DNA of 64,000 bases from Erythrobacter litoralis (GTDB lineage Bacteria > Pseudomonadota > Alphaproteobacteria > Sphingomonadales > Sphingomonadaceae), in the NCBI RefSeq assembly GCF_029760855.1, contig NZ_SOSI01000006.1, forward strand, positions 62,001 to 126,000, written 5' to 3'. Shown piece by piece: positions 36,606 through 44,631 of this stretch (positions are counted from its first letter, which is position 1; every line of letters begins with the position of its first letter). The notes beneath the pieces are model-generated. The model did not search any database, was not told the DNA's origin, and worked only from the letters and a program-made list of their open reading frames with translations. Made by a program: the position numbers and the translations under genes.

Positions 36606-38210
36606 ATGGCAGAGGGCTATGACTATATAGTGATTGGCGCAGGGTCGGCGGGCTGCGTCGTGGCTTCTCGCCTGTCGGAAAATCCTGCTGTTCGGGTCCT
36701 TCTCCTCGAAGCAGGGACCGACAATCGGAAACGTGTGATCGACTTTCCACTCGGCGCGGCATATCTTGTAGGCAAACCGAATGTCCACAACTGGGCCTTC
36801 ATGAGCGAGCCCGAACCGCACCTCAACAATCGCCGCATCTATTGCCCGCGTGGGCGTGGTCTTGGAGGCAGTTCGGCGATCAACGGCATGGTCTACATTC
36901 GTGGCAATAGCCGGGACTATGATCAGTGGGCGCAGATGGGGCTGAAAGGCTGGAGCTACGACGACCTGCTGCCGCTGTTCCGAAAATCGGAAGATCACGT
37001 CGATGGACCAAGCGAATTTCACGGATCGGGTGGGCCATTGCCGATCACGAACGCAAAACAGGGCAATCCACTGCACCAGGCGGTGGTCGATGCGGCAATG
37101 CAAGCCGGATACCCCTTCAATCCTGACTTCAATGGTGAAACGCAGGAAGGCATCGGCTGGTATGATTTCAATCTCCAGCGCGGCAAGCGGCAAAGTGCAG
37201 CCAAGGCATTTCTCGACCCTGCGCGACGCCGCCCGAACCTGGAAATACGGACCGGCGCGCATATTACCCGTATCCTGATCGACAAAGGACGCGCGACGGG
37301 GGTCGAATATGCGACGGAGAGCGGCTCCGCTCCGGTGACAGTCAGTGCCGACAGCGAAGTCATCCTGTCTGCCGGTGCCGTCCAATCGCCGCATATCCTG
37401 CAGTTGTCAGGTATCGGAGATGCCGAGCGGTTGAAGGAAGCGGGTATCGCCGCAACGCACGACTTGCCCGGGGTAGGCGCAAATTTCCACGATCACCTGG
37501 ATCTGAGCGTCGGCAACATCTGCACCGAACCCTTCGCGATCTCTTCGCAGGTCAAGGGTTGGCGCGCGGCGAAGGCAGGCATCCAGTACGCCCTGTTCAA
37601 AACTGGCGTGCTGTCACAATCATTCTCGCCCATCGGGGGCTTTTTCCGTTCCCGGCCGGAGCTCGATCGGCCGGACCATCAATTGGTCTTCGTCCCTTCG
37701 ATAATTGTCCGCGGGGAGCCTATCAAGGAGGACGGGTACACCTTCCATATGTGTATCCTGCACCCTGAGAGCCGAGGAAGGGTCGATGCAAAGAGCGCCG
37801 ATCCATTCGAAGCACCGCGCATCTTCTACAACCATATGGCGACTGAAGCAGACAAGATGGGAATGCGCAACTGCGTTAAACTCTCGCGGGAGATTATCTC
37901 GCAAGATCCATTGCAAGCGATCAGCGGCGCGGAGATTCTGCCGGGGCGTGATGTCAGGAGCGACAGCGAGATCGATGCTTGGGTTCGCGAACATGCGGAG
38001 ACACCCTATCACCCTGTCGGCAGCTGCCGGATGGGCATTGACGGAGATAGGCTGGCGGTTGTCGATGAGGAACTACGAGTTCATGGAGTCGCAGGTTTGC
38101 GGGTGGCCGACGCCTCGATCATGCCGAATATCGTAAGCGGCAACACAAATGCCCCCGCTATGATGATCGGCGAAAAGGCTGCCGCCATGATCCAGACGTC
38201 TAGTCATTAG
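36606..38210 (+). CDS. GMC-family FAD oxidoreductase (choline/alcohol dehydrogenase-like)
   Basis: 534 residues from ATG 36606. It has N-terminal YIVIGAGSAGCVVASRL, GMC signature 1 near 82 (GRGLGGSSAINGMVYIRG), signature 2 near 255 (SAGAVQSPHILQLSGIG), the catalytic His in HPVGSCRMG (about 468) and a late Asn in NTNAPAMMIGEKAA. It oxidises an alcohol to an aldehyde, passing electrons to quinone or another acceptor. A longer open frame upstream overlaps the aldehyde dehydrogenase and is not used. No terminator is evident after it. Confidence 0.94.
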   Translation: MAEGYDYIVIGAGSAGCVVASRLSENPAVRVLLLEAGTDNRKRVIDFPLGAAYLVGKPNVHNWAFMSEPEPHLNNRRIYCPRGRGLGGSSAINGMVYIRGNSRDYDQWAQMGLKGWSYDDLLPLFRKSEDHVDGPSEFHGSGGPLPITNAKQGNPLHQAVVDAAMQAGYPFNPDFNGETQEGIGWYDFNLQRGKRQSAAKAFLDPARRRPNLEIRTGAHITRILIDKGRATGVEYATESGSAPVTVSADSEVILSAGAVQSPHILQLSGIGDAERLKEAGIAATHDLPGVGANFHDHLDLSVGNICTEPFAISSQVKGWRAAKAGIQYALFKTGVLSQSFSPIGGFFRSRPELDRPDHQLVFVPSIIVRGEPIKEDGYTFHMCILHPESRGRVDAKSADPFEAPRIFYNHMATEADKMGMRNCVKLSREIISQDPLQAISGAEILPGRDVRSDSEIDAWVREHAETPYHPVGSCRMGIDGDRLAVVDEELRVHGVAGLRVADASIMPNIVSGNTNAPAMMIGEKAAAMIQTSSH

Positions 38211-38292
38211 AGGTTGTCATTATGGGCGTTTTATTTTCTTATTTGGTTTCAGGACGTAAACAGCAAAGATAGTTCGAATAATCTCCGAATGC

Positions 38293-38457
38293 CTACGGTC
38301 CGAGCGGATCGTTTGGAATATTCACCCCAAGACGCACCGCCAGTTTTTGGCAGAAGGAATCATCGGGACTGTGCTGGATGCTCTGCTCGGCGAAGATAGC
38401 ATTACCCATCTGTTCCATAAGTAGTGCTTTGTCCAGAGCCTGTGCTACAACTGGCAT
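38293..38457 (-). CDS. small hypothetical open frame (54 codons)
   Basis: Starts MPVVAQALDKALLMEQMG and ends VNIPNDPLGP. There is an upstream in-frame stop (TAA), so it is not the tail of a longer frame. No ribosome-binding site is visible and no family is recognised. It may be chance or a gene remnant at the junction. Confidence 0.2.
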   Translation of the reverse strand: MPVVAQALDKALLMEQMGNAIFAEQSIQHSPDDSFCQKLAVRLGVNIPNDPLGP

Positions 38458-38711
38458 ATTAAATTAATGGAAACGAGCAAACGCAGGCTTACTGGCGATG
38501 CGGCTCATCTGCAAGACAGGCGCTGTTCTCCCGGCCCTACAGCCCTGGCGTGAGCGTCACCGATCGGGCCGCACATTCAACATATAAGAGGTGAAAGATC
38601 TGGGCTGGTGGGGGCTGAATCTCATAGCTGTGACAGCCGTATATTGAGAAACTCTCGTCATGTTGCGCTCAATATGAACGGAGCAGACGGAGGACCGAGT
38701 GAAAAGCGGCA

Positions 38712-38737
38712 TTTCGTATAATCACGTTAATACGAAA
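38712..38737. repeat. 26-bp palindrome TTTCGTAT-N10-ATACGAAA
   Basis: Perfect 8-bp arms around ATCACGTT-type spacer, in the AT-rich junction 125 bases downstream of the alpA stop. The arm sequence and geometry resemble tyrosine-recombinase core sites. Whether it is an attachment site is unproven. Confidence 0.4.
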
Positions 38738-38861
38738 ATGGTGCTAAGCCGATGCAAACATTTTCTCATTTATCAGATAATATTGAGATATGTTAATCTC
38801 AGAAGATGAACAAATATTTGTAGCTCTGACAAAATACAATCCTACCATCTCGCAAAATTCT

Positions 38862-39107
38862 CTATTTAGCGATATTCCCGATCCATTCGTCGATCTCCGC
38901 TTCCAGCCAAACAGTACACCGGGGTCCAAGGGATCGAGATTTGGGAAAGCGACCTCGCTTCATCCGATCGTAGATCGCTGTGCGGCGAAGCCCCACTTTG
39001 GACATCACCTCGGGCAACCTCAATAAGCGGCATCCGGTCCGGGCGGGCTTGATTTGATCTACGCTGCTAGTTTCGTAGCCGGGATTGTCATGTGAAGACA
39101 TGTTCAT
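38862..39107 (-). CDS. AlpA-family DNA-binding protein (excisionase-like)
   Basis: 81 residues from ATG 39107 (a second Met lies two codons in). RLLRLPEVMSKVGLRRTAIYDRMKRGRFPKSRSLGPRCTVWLEAEIDEWI is split here as LRLPEVMSKVGLRRTAIYD followed by a wing ending in VWLEAEIDEW, the AlpA/MerR-like winged helix. AlpA proteins control excision or integrase expression of mobile elements. The start lies inside the upstream HTH gene (20-base overlap), so the two are cotranscribed. A longer frame to 39539 is a shadow of that gene. Confidence 0.85.
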   Translation of the reverse strand: MNMSSHDNPGYETSSVDQIKPARTGCRLLRLPEVMSKVGLRRTAIYDRMKRGRFPKSRSLGPRCTVWLEAEIDEWIGNIAK

Positions 39108-39588
39108 CCCTGCGATCCAGATCTTCGATGTGATCCGACAGGAGCCGCGCAACACGGCGGGCGGCACCCTTAGCCCAGCGTGGCCGTATATCCTGGATCT
39201 GATTCTCAAGCAGGTCTCCCAGCGACGCTGGGAGTTCGGCAAGGAAGGTCTCGATGAATTCCTCCACCGGTTCTCCCAACCACTGGCGCGCCCGCTCGTG
39301 TTCCCCCACCAGGCAAAGCGCGAGACAGGTGCGGGTCGCCGAACCGGATGCATCAAGGATCGCAGTGGCCTCGCGCAGCGTTGGCGAGCGCTCACCGGAA
39401 AGGATGCGCCGTAAGGCGTCCTTATGGATTGCGCTCCGGGTACCGATCTCCTTGCGGGTACGACCGCTCTGACGGACCGCCAATGCAAGGAGCGCGCAAA
39501 CAGGATCTGGCGATAGGGCAGTGGCAGCGAGTCCCTCATGCGTGACTTGCCGCTCTAAGCTTTGTGATCTGTGAGTCGAATCGTCCAT
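39088..39588 (-). CDS. helix-turn-helix regulator
   Basis: 166 residues. Residues about 28-75 (LLALAVRQSGRTRKEIGTRS, HKDALRRILSGERSPTLREA) form an XRE-like helix-turn-helix. The rest is helical with no recognised domain. It is divergent from the tra operon, with a LexA box 44 bases upstream of its start. It probably regulates the tra promoter, its own gene and alpA. Confidence 0.75.
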   Translation of the reverse strand: MDDSTHRSQSLERQVTHEGLAATALSPDPVCALLALAVRQSGRTRKEIGTRSAIHKDALRRILSGERSPTLREATAILDASGSATRTCLALCLVGEHERARQWLGEPVEEFIETFLAELPASLGDLLENQIQDIRPRWAKGAARRVARLLSDHIEDLDRRDEHVFT

Positions 39589-39615
39589 TGAGCGACGTTA
39601 GAGTGAACGGCCTCC

Positions 39616-39632
39616 TGTAGGAAAACGAAAAG
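39616..39632 (+). repeat. left arm of a 17-bp inverted repeat
   Basis: TGTAGGAAAACGAAAAG. The complement of 39834-39850 reads TGTAGGAAAACGGAAAG, so 16 of 17 bases match. The arms point toward each other and bracket the centre of the control region. It is a candidate binding site for the adjacent HTH protein. Confidence 0.6.
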
Positions 39633-39646
39633 AACATACGAGGAAC
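39632..39646 (+). promoter_or_regulatory. LexA (SOS) box 1
   Basis: GAAC-ATACGAG-GAAC, an exact GAAC-N7-GAAC direct repeat, the alphaproteobacterial LexA consensus. It is 43 bases upstream of the HTH gene start, so it should control the HTH-alpA unit. Confidence 0.7.
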
Positions 39647-39833
39647 ATATAGGAAGCCCTCCGCACCCTCCGCTCGCGTGATTCGCGCAGATTGCGGCAA
39701 GCCGCACGCGAAATCCGGCAACACTGGCGCGAATTCCGGCAAGCCAGCGCCAGAATCCCGCCCATCGCGCTCGAAATCCACCCCAACGCATCAAATTCGA
39801 CGATTTTTCTTGGTCGCCGCGCGGCTCCCACAA

Positions 39834-39850
39834 CTTTCCGTTTTCCTACA
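39834..39850 (-). repeat. right arm of the 17-bp inverted repeat
   Basis: CTTTCCGTTTTCCTACA on the plus strand, the partner of 39616-39632, 201 bases away. It lies 73 bases upstream of the traA start. Confidence 0.6.
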
Positions 39851-39872
39851 CCCCGCCGATCAATCGAGGAAA

Positions 39873-39887
39873 GAACATACAGCGAAC
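39873..39887 (+). promoter_or_regulatory. LexA (SOS) box 2
   Basis: GAAC-ATACAGC-GAAC, again an exact GAAC-N7-GAAC with the same ATAC start to the spacer. It is 35 bases upstream of traA, overlapping the expected tra operon promoter. Confidence 0.7.
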
Positions 39888-39922
39888 GCCTCGCTGACCA
39901 ATGTTCGAAACGGAGTTTCTCG

Positions 39923-40249
39923 ATGACCAAGTCCCTCGCCTTTCCCGCAGCCGCCAAGCGCGGCATTCGCGCCCGCGACTATCTGCTTCCTGCTGCCATC
40001 GCACTCGCCTGTGCCGGCGCTGCCTATGCCGGTGCCGACACCACCTTCGACCCGGCGCTGCAGAAGTTCACTGACTTTCTCGAAGGCTCGGGAGGCAAGA
40101 TCATCACCGTCCTGAGCCTTGCCGGCGGCCTCATCGCGCTGGCCTCGGGTCGTTTCGCGCTTGGCCAGGTCGCGGTGCCGGTAGGCGTCGGGATCGGTGT
40201 TGGCACAGGTGTGCCGATCGTCACTTCGGTCGTGACCGCGGTCATCTGA
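39923..40249 (+). CDS. traA: F-type pilin precursor TraA
   Basis: 108 residues from ATG 39923, with CGGAG seven bases upstream. A long basic leader ends at about residue 36 (CAGAAYA before GADTTF), leaving about 72 residues, the size of mature F pilin. Two hydrophobic segments follow (IITVLSLAGGLIALASG and VAVPVGVGIGVG). It would be the conjugative pilus subunit. It is first gene of the transfer operon; a longer upstream frame crosses the regulatory sites and is not used. Confidence 0.85.
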   Translation: MTKSLAFPAAAKRGIRARDYLLPAAIALACAGAAYAGADTTFDPALQKFTDFLEGSGGKIITVLSLAGGLIALASGRFALGQVAVPVGVGIGVGTGVPIVTSVVTAVI

Positions 40250-40274
40250 TCCGCGGTAACGAAGGGAGGGCGGC

Positions 40275-40562
40275 ATGGCCGACAGGTACCTCGTTCCACG
40301 GCGGCTCGACGATCCGGAGCTTATCGGCTTCTGGACGATCGACGAGTTTGCGGGACTTCTGGTCCCCTTCGCCTGGGGCATCCTAGCGCAGCACATCATC
40401 ATCGGCACAGCCCTTTCCGGGTTCGCCTGGTTCGCTCTTCGGAAGGCGAAATCATCGGGCGCAGGGTCGAAACTGGTTCATGCTGCCTACTGGTACCTGC
40501 CCGGGAGCTTCCTGGGACTGAAAGCCACGCCGCCCTCCCACTGCCGCCTGCTTGCCGGCTGA
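40275..40562 (+). CDS. traL: type IV secretion protein TraL
   Basis: 95 residues, the usual TraL size. YLVPRRLDDPELIGFWTIDEF is the conserved N-terminus, split here from the following hydrophobic helices (LLVPFAWGILAQHIIIG, ALSGFAWFAL) of the inner-membrane TraL/VirB3-like component. It lies 25 bases after traA with GAAGGGAGG upstream. Confidence 0.9.
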   Translation: MADRYLVPRRLDDPELIGFWTIDEFAGLLVPFAWGILAQHIIIGTALSGFAWFALRKAKSSGAGSKLVHAAYWYLPGSFLGLKATPPSHCRLLAG

Positions 40563-40573
40563 GGGAGGGCATC

Positions 40574-41149
40574 ATGAGAGACGAATTCGCCTATGAGGAA
40601 GCGCAGCGCCACCTGAAGCAGCGCAACCGCTTCGCCGCGCTTTCGGCCGTGCTCGGGCTCACCAGCCTGCTTGCAGTAGGCGCAGCAGCGACCCGCGAGG
40701 AATCCCTCGTGCTGGTGCCGATCACCTCCGAACGGCTCGCACTTACCAGCGGCGGGGTCGAAGCGCACTACCTCGAGCTCGTCACCCGCGACACCGCGCT
40801 GATGCTCCTGAACCGGTCGCCCGAGAGCCTCGACTACTGGATGGAACAAATCCTGAAGGTGGCCGACCCGGCATCGCACGGACGCCTCAAGGCGCAGCTC
40901 GTCGCGATCGTGGAGGAGCAGCGCGGCTCGGACGTCGCGCAGGCCTTCGTGATCTCGAAGATGATGGTGGATCCTGAGGATCTCAGGTCGACCGCCACCG
41001 GGACGCTCAAGACCTTCGTCGGCGCGCAAGTGATCGCGAGCCAGCAGCGCAGCTTCGAATTCACCTGGAGACGCCGCGGCCTGAGCCTGGCGCTCGCCGG
41101 TTTCCGCCAGCTTCCCGATCCAAACCAAGCACAGGACCAGGACCAATGA
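40574..41149 (+). CDS. traE: type IV secretion protein TraE
   Basis: 191 residues, VirB5/VirB8-position protein of F systems. One N-terminal membrane anchor (LSAVLGLTSLLAVGAAA) precedes a periplasmic domain with LVLVPITSERLALTSGGVEAHYLE and a late KTFVGAQVI strand, as in TraE. The stop overlaps the traK start (ATGA). Confidence 0.9.
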   Translation: MRDEFAYEEAQRHLKQRNRFAALSAVLGLTSLLAVGAAATREESLVLVPITSERLALTSGGVEAHYLELVTRDTALMLLNRSPESLDYWMEQILKVADPASHGRLKAQLVAIVEEQRGSDVAQAFVISKMMVDPEDLRSTATGTLKTFVGAQVIASQQRSFEFTWRRRGLSLALAGFRQLPDPNQAQDQDQ

Positions 41150-41901
41150 CGCCCCTTCCCCGGCCATTCCCCATGGCGTTCACGGCGGTCGCGCTCTCGA
41201 TTGCATCCCTTGCCTACGCCGTCCCGGCGCGCGCCGACCAGTTCGTCGAGGCCGCCGACGGTTCGACCATCGACTGCTTGCTCGCCCGCGGCGCGCTCAC
41301 GCGTATCGCGCTGATCCAAGACGGCTTTGCCAATGTCTCGAAGATGGCGAGCGGCTATCCCTACAACGATTTCGAGGTGACCCACGAGCCCGTGCGCGGC
41401 GACATCTACGTCTCCGTCCCGCTGCAATATGCGAGCGGCAGGGTCAGCTTCTTCGCCACCAGCAGTGCGGGCCATGTCTACAAGTTCGCCTGCAAGGTCG
41501 AGGGCGAGGAGGCGAGCCAGCTGTTCGTCACCAACCCGGCGCTCGCCAAGAACGAAGCCGGCGAATGGGAAGCCGCCAGGGGCGGCCCCGACGATGCCGC
41601 GATCGCGCTCGTAGCGGCGATGGCGAGCGATGCCGTCTTGCCCGGTTACCGCGCGCGCGCCGAACTCTCGCGTCCGCGCCGGACCGGCGATCTCGAGGTC
41701 CAGCAAATTGCCCAATACGAGGGCGCCGAGCTGACCGGGCAGGCCTTCGTCCTCAGGAACCTTGGCGCAGAACCGATCGACCTCGGCGGCAGACGCGATG
41801 CGCCCGCGGGAGCGCGAGCCTTTGCCTACGCCGCCCAGACCCTTGCCCCCGGAGAGGCCACCAGCGCCTTCCTGGTCTTTGCCAAGGGAGGGCCCCGATA
41901 A
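41146..41901 (+). CDS. traK: type IV secretion protein TraK (VirB9-like)
   Basis: 251 residues with a signal peptide ending at about ARA (residue 28). The mature part is beta-rich, as expected for the periplasmic TraK/VirB9 protein that forms the core complex with TraB and TraV. The last base is shared with the traB start (TAATG). Confidence 0.87.
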   Translation: MTPLPRPFPMAFTAVALSIASLAYAVPARADQFVEAADGSTIDCLLARGALTRIALIQDGFANVSKMASGYPYNDFEVTHEPVRGDIYVSVPLQYASGRVSFFATSSAGHVYKFACKVEGEEASQLFVTNPALAKNEAGEWEAARGGPDDAAIALVAAMASDAVLPGYRARAELSRPRRTGDLEVQQIAQYEGAELTGQAFVLRNLGAEPIDLGGRRDAPAGARAFAYAAQTLAPGEATSAFLVFAKGGPR

Positions 41902-43196
41902 TGGCTGACCAGGATCAAGCTACCACCGAGCAGCCCGCTCGGGGCAGCGACAAGGGCAACGCCCGCCGCAACCTCAACCAGACCATCGCCCAACGCCAGA
42001 AGCTGCTCCTCGCCGGGATCGGCGGGATCGCGCTGATCGGCGGCGCCCTGTTCATCTTCTCGGGCGACGATGATGCGGCCGCAGACGGCAACGGGCCGGT
42101 CGAGATCGACACCGGGGGCCTCGTCAATCGCAACCTCTCGAACCGCGAGTTCGTGGCGACCTACGGCAACCGGCTCGATGCGCAGGGCCGCGCGATCAAG
42201 GACCTGCAGGAAAGCCAGCTGCCCAAGGCCGCGATTGAACAGGAGCTCGAGACGCTGCGCGGTGAGAACGCGCGCATGCTGACCGACGGCCAGGCGGCGA
42301 TCGATGCGATCTCGGCCGAAAATGCCGCGCTGCGCAGCGAACTCGAAACCGTGCGCAACGCCCCGCCACCGGTCGCATCGGTGCCAGCGAGAGTTGCAGC
42401 GATCCCCGGAGGACCGGTCACACCACTGGATGGTCCGTCCGGACCCCCAGACGAACCCAAGGCGAGCCTCCTGAGCTTTGCCAGCGATCCCGCCAAGCCC
42501 GGCAAGCCCAAGACAAGCGATAGCGCACCGCCACTCCTCCTCGAAGCAAGCCGCGATTACCTGCCGCCCAACAGCTATGCGCCGGCGACGGTCATCGTCG
42601 GGGTCGATGCCTCGACCGGGGTGGTCAGCCAGAGCGATCCGCTCCCCGTGGTGCTGCGGATCACCGGCCCCGCCCGCTCGGTGATGCGCGGCGGCCAGCT
42701 GCTCACCACCGATATCACCGGCTGCCTCGTCAACGGCGCGGCGCGCGGCGATCTCTCGGCCGAGAAGGTCTACGTCAAGCTGGTGCGCATGACCTGCGCC
42801 CAGCCTGGCGGGCGCTACGCGGTCAGCGAGGTCAAGGGATTCATCGCCTTTGCCGGCAAGTCCGGCGTGCGCGGCCGGATCGTCAGCCGCGAAGGTAGCC
42901 TTGTCAGCCAGGCGCTGCTCGCCGGGATCGTCGGCGGGTTCGGGCGCGGCTTCTCCGCCAACGCCAACGGCATCTTTGCCGGCCAGGTCGGCGGCGACGG
43001 CAAGCGCGAAGCGCTCTCGCCGACCGACATACTTGCGGGCGGCCTCGGTCAGGGCGCGGGCGAAGCCGCCGACACGGTCAGCAAATACCTCATCGAACGC
43101 GCAGAACAGTACCAACCCGTCGTCGAGATGCCGACCGGCATCGCAGTCGAGATCGTCTTTCTCGACGGCGTCCATGTCAGGAGCACACCCCAATGA
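41901..43196 (+). CDS. traB: type IV secretion protein TraB (VirB10-like)
   Basis: 431 residues from ATG 41901. A cytoplasmic N-terminus is followed by one membrane anchor (LLLAGIGGIALIGGALFIF), a coiled coil at about 95-150, a Pro-rich stretch, and the C-terminal VirB10 barrel domain from about 210 (LPPNSYAPATVIVGVDAST ... PTGIAVEIVFLDGV). It links inner and outer membrane. A long frame starting at 41565 overlaps traK and is rejected as the start. Confidence 0.93.
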   Translation: MADQDQATTEQPARGSDKGNARRNLNQTIAQRQKLLLAGIGGIALIGGALFIFSGDDDAAADGNGPVEIDTGGLVNRNLSNREFVATYGNRLDAQGRAIKDLQESQLPKAAIEQELETLRGENARMLTDGQAAIDAISAENAALRSELETVRNAPPPVASVPARVAAIPGGPVTPLDGPSGPPDEPKASLLSFASDPAKPGKPKTSDSAPPLLLEASRDYLPPNSYAPATVIVGVDASTGVVSQSDPLPVVLRITGPARSVMRGGQLLTTDITGCLVNGAARGDLSAEKVYVKLVRMTCAQPGGRYAVSEVKGFIAFAGKSGVRGRIVSREGSLVSQALLAGIVGGFGRGFSANANGIFAGQVGGDGKREALSPTDILAGGLGQGAGEAADTVSKYLIERAEQYQPVVEMPTGIAVEIVFLDGVHVRSTPQ

Positions 43197-44062
43197 ACTA
43201 TGCCAACCAGCGGCCAGGCCTCAAGGCCCGCGTCGCCCATGTCTCGCTTGCGCTGGCCAGCGCGGCCGCTGTCCTCACTGCCGGGGTCTCGGTCGTTACC
43301 GCCATGCCCGCACAGGCAGCGATCGCCCGCGACGTTGTGGTCGCGCTCAAGTTGCGCCTGCCCAAGACGCCCATCGATGCGCTCGACTGCACGACCTTTG
43401 CGCCTTGGTGCGAGGTCGTCTCGGGCGACACGCTATTCTATATCGACGAGGCGGCGCGCTACCTCTTTGTCGGACGGCTCTACGACATGCAAGAGCGCCG
43501 CGATGTTACTGCGACGCGGCTGCTCGAACTCAACCCCGACCTGCTCGCTGCCGGTGCCGCGAGGGCCGCAGGCCACGGCGAAGCCGCCGAGCAGCCCATG
43601 GGCGGTTCCAAGCCCGCTCCAGCTAAGGTCGATCTCTCCGCGCTGCCTGCCGAGGGCGCGATCCGATGGGGCAATCCTAAGGGTCCGCGGCTGGTGGTCT
43701 TCTCCGATTTCCAGTGCGGCTACTGCAAACGGCTGACAGGCGAGCTGATCAAGGCCGGGGTCGAGGTCGAGGAACGCCCGATCTCGATCTTCGGTGCAGC
43801 AAGCCGCAGGCTTTCCGAGAGCGTGATCTGTGCCAAGGATCCGGTTGCAGCGCTGCATGCAGCCTACGAAGGCAAGCCGGTCAGCCCTCCGAAATCCTGC
43901 ACGAGAGCCACGGCCCTCGACGCCAACGAGGCCTTTGCGAGGGACAATGGCTTTGCCGGAACCCCGGTGATCGTGCGGGCCAGCGATGGCGCCGTCCTGC
44001 ACGGTTACCGCGATGCAGCGACACTGCGCGCCTTTGCCGCCAAAGCGGGAGGTGTCCGGTGA
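43193..44062 (+). CDS. DsbC-family disulfide isomerase of the transfer operon
   Basis: 289 residues with an N-terminal signal (ending near PAQA, residue 42). A thioredoxin fold starts around 160, with the CGYC active site in VVFSDFQCGYCKRL and the cis-Pro region GTPVIV. It probably forms or isomerises disulfides in the Cys-rich TraU, TraN and TraH proteins. It overlaps traB and traV by 4 bases each. Confidence 0.9.
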   Translation: MNYANQRPGLKARVAHVSLALASAAAVLTAGVSVVTAMPAQAAIARDVVVALKLRLPKTPIDALDCTTFAPWCEVVSGDTLFYIDEAARYLFVGRLYDMQERRDVTATRLLELNPDLLAAGAARAAGHGEAAEQPMGGSKPAPAKVDLSALPAEGAIRWGNPKGPRLVVFSDFQCGYCKRLTGELIKAGVEVEERPISIFGAASRRLSESVICAKDPVAALHAAYEGKPVSPPKSCTRATALDANEAFARDNGFAGTPVIVRASDGAVLHGYRDAATLRAFAAKAGGVR

Positions 44063-44631
44063 ACGCGCGCCTCGCTGCCCCCGCCTCCACGCTAGCCCTC
44101 GCTCTCATCGCGACCGGCTGCACCGCGCTCGGCGGCAATATCGAGGGCGACTTCGCCTGCCGTGCACCTGGCGGCAGTTGCGCCCCGACGTCGCTGATCG
44201 ACGCGCAGGCGACCCGGGTTTCGTCCGCGGATGGAGCAGGCCCCCTCGCCCCGGTCGTCCACGCTCCTGCCAACACCAGCGGGCGCAGCCTCAGGGTCGT
44301 GCTCGCCGGATATCGCGATGCGCTGGGTCGGGAGTACGAGCCACGGGTCGTCCATGTCCCGCTGCCCGACAGCCCTGGCACGGGATTTCGCAGTCCGCTC
44401 AGCACCGGCGAAGTGCTGCGCGCGCTCGGCCGCGCCGTCCAGCACGGCGAGGGCGAGCCTATCCTGACCGCACCCGCCTTTCCCCTGCAGCTTCCGGATC
44501 AGCTGGTGAACCCCTCCCAGCAGAACCCGGAGCTGCCCGGCGCAGAGGCGCCGGTCACCGGGGCACCCGGCCGTCCCCCCTCCCCCGGCCGGGTGCCCCA
44601 CCCTGACACATCGGAAGGAGACGGGCTGTGA
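44059..44631 (+). CDS. traV: outer-membrane lipoprotein TraV
   Basis: 190 residues from GTG 44059, whose GTGA overlaps the previous stop. A lipobox ends LIATGC (Cys at about residue 19). Two further cysteines follow in FACRAPGGSCAPTS, as in TraV, then a Pro-rich low-complexity tail. TraV anchors the core complex to the outer membrane. Confidence 0.87.
   Translation: MNARLAAPASTLALALIATGCTALGGNIEGDFACRAPGGSCAPTSLIDAQATRVSSADGAGPLAPVVHAPANTSGRSLRVVLAGYRDALGREYEPRVVHVPLPDSPGTGFRSPLSTGEVLRALGRAVQHGEGEPILTAPAFPLQLPDQLVNPSQQNPELPGAEAPVTGAPGRPPSPGRVPHPDTSEGDGL

Larger units (their letters stand above)
38211..38861. other. 651-bp junction region, largely non-coding and AT-richer
   Basis: Separates the catabolic island from the conjugation module. 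Base composition drops clearly below both flanks, most of all from about 38700. It contains one 54-codon open frame on the minus strand, a recombinase-site-like palindrome at 38712-38737 and a short TGAGAT/ATCTCA hairpin near 38785. No tRNA or IS ends were seen. Confidence 0.6.
39589..39922. promoter_or_regulatory. 334-bp divergent control region of the conjugation module
   Basis: Lies between the HTH gene (minus) and traA (plus). It holds two LexA-type boxes and a 17-bp inverted repeat, plus imperfect direct repeats of GCGAATTCCGGCAAGCC type near 39715-39750. The region could include the promoters and possibly oriT. Open frames here lack coding character. Confidence 0.65.

Noticed and set aside
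38770..38810. TGAGAT/ATCTCA hairpin as a terminator for alpA
   Set aside because: Only a 6-bp AT-rich stem with no T-run on either strand; too weak to call.
39108..39539. N-terminal extension of the alpA frame
   Set aside because: Lies out of frame inside the HTH gene and is Arg/Pro-rich; alpA begins at 39107.
39536..39833. Minus-strand frames in the tra control region
   Set aside because: They cross the LexA box and repeats, have no ribosome site and no coding character.
41826..43193. 455-codon minus-strand open frame
   Set aside because: Antisense to traB; composition-driven, no recognisable domain or start site.
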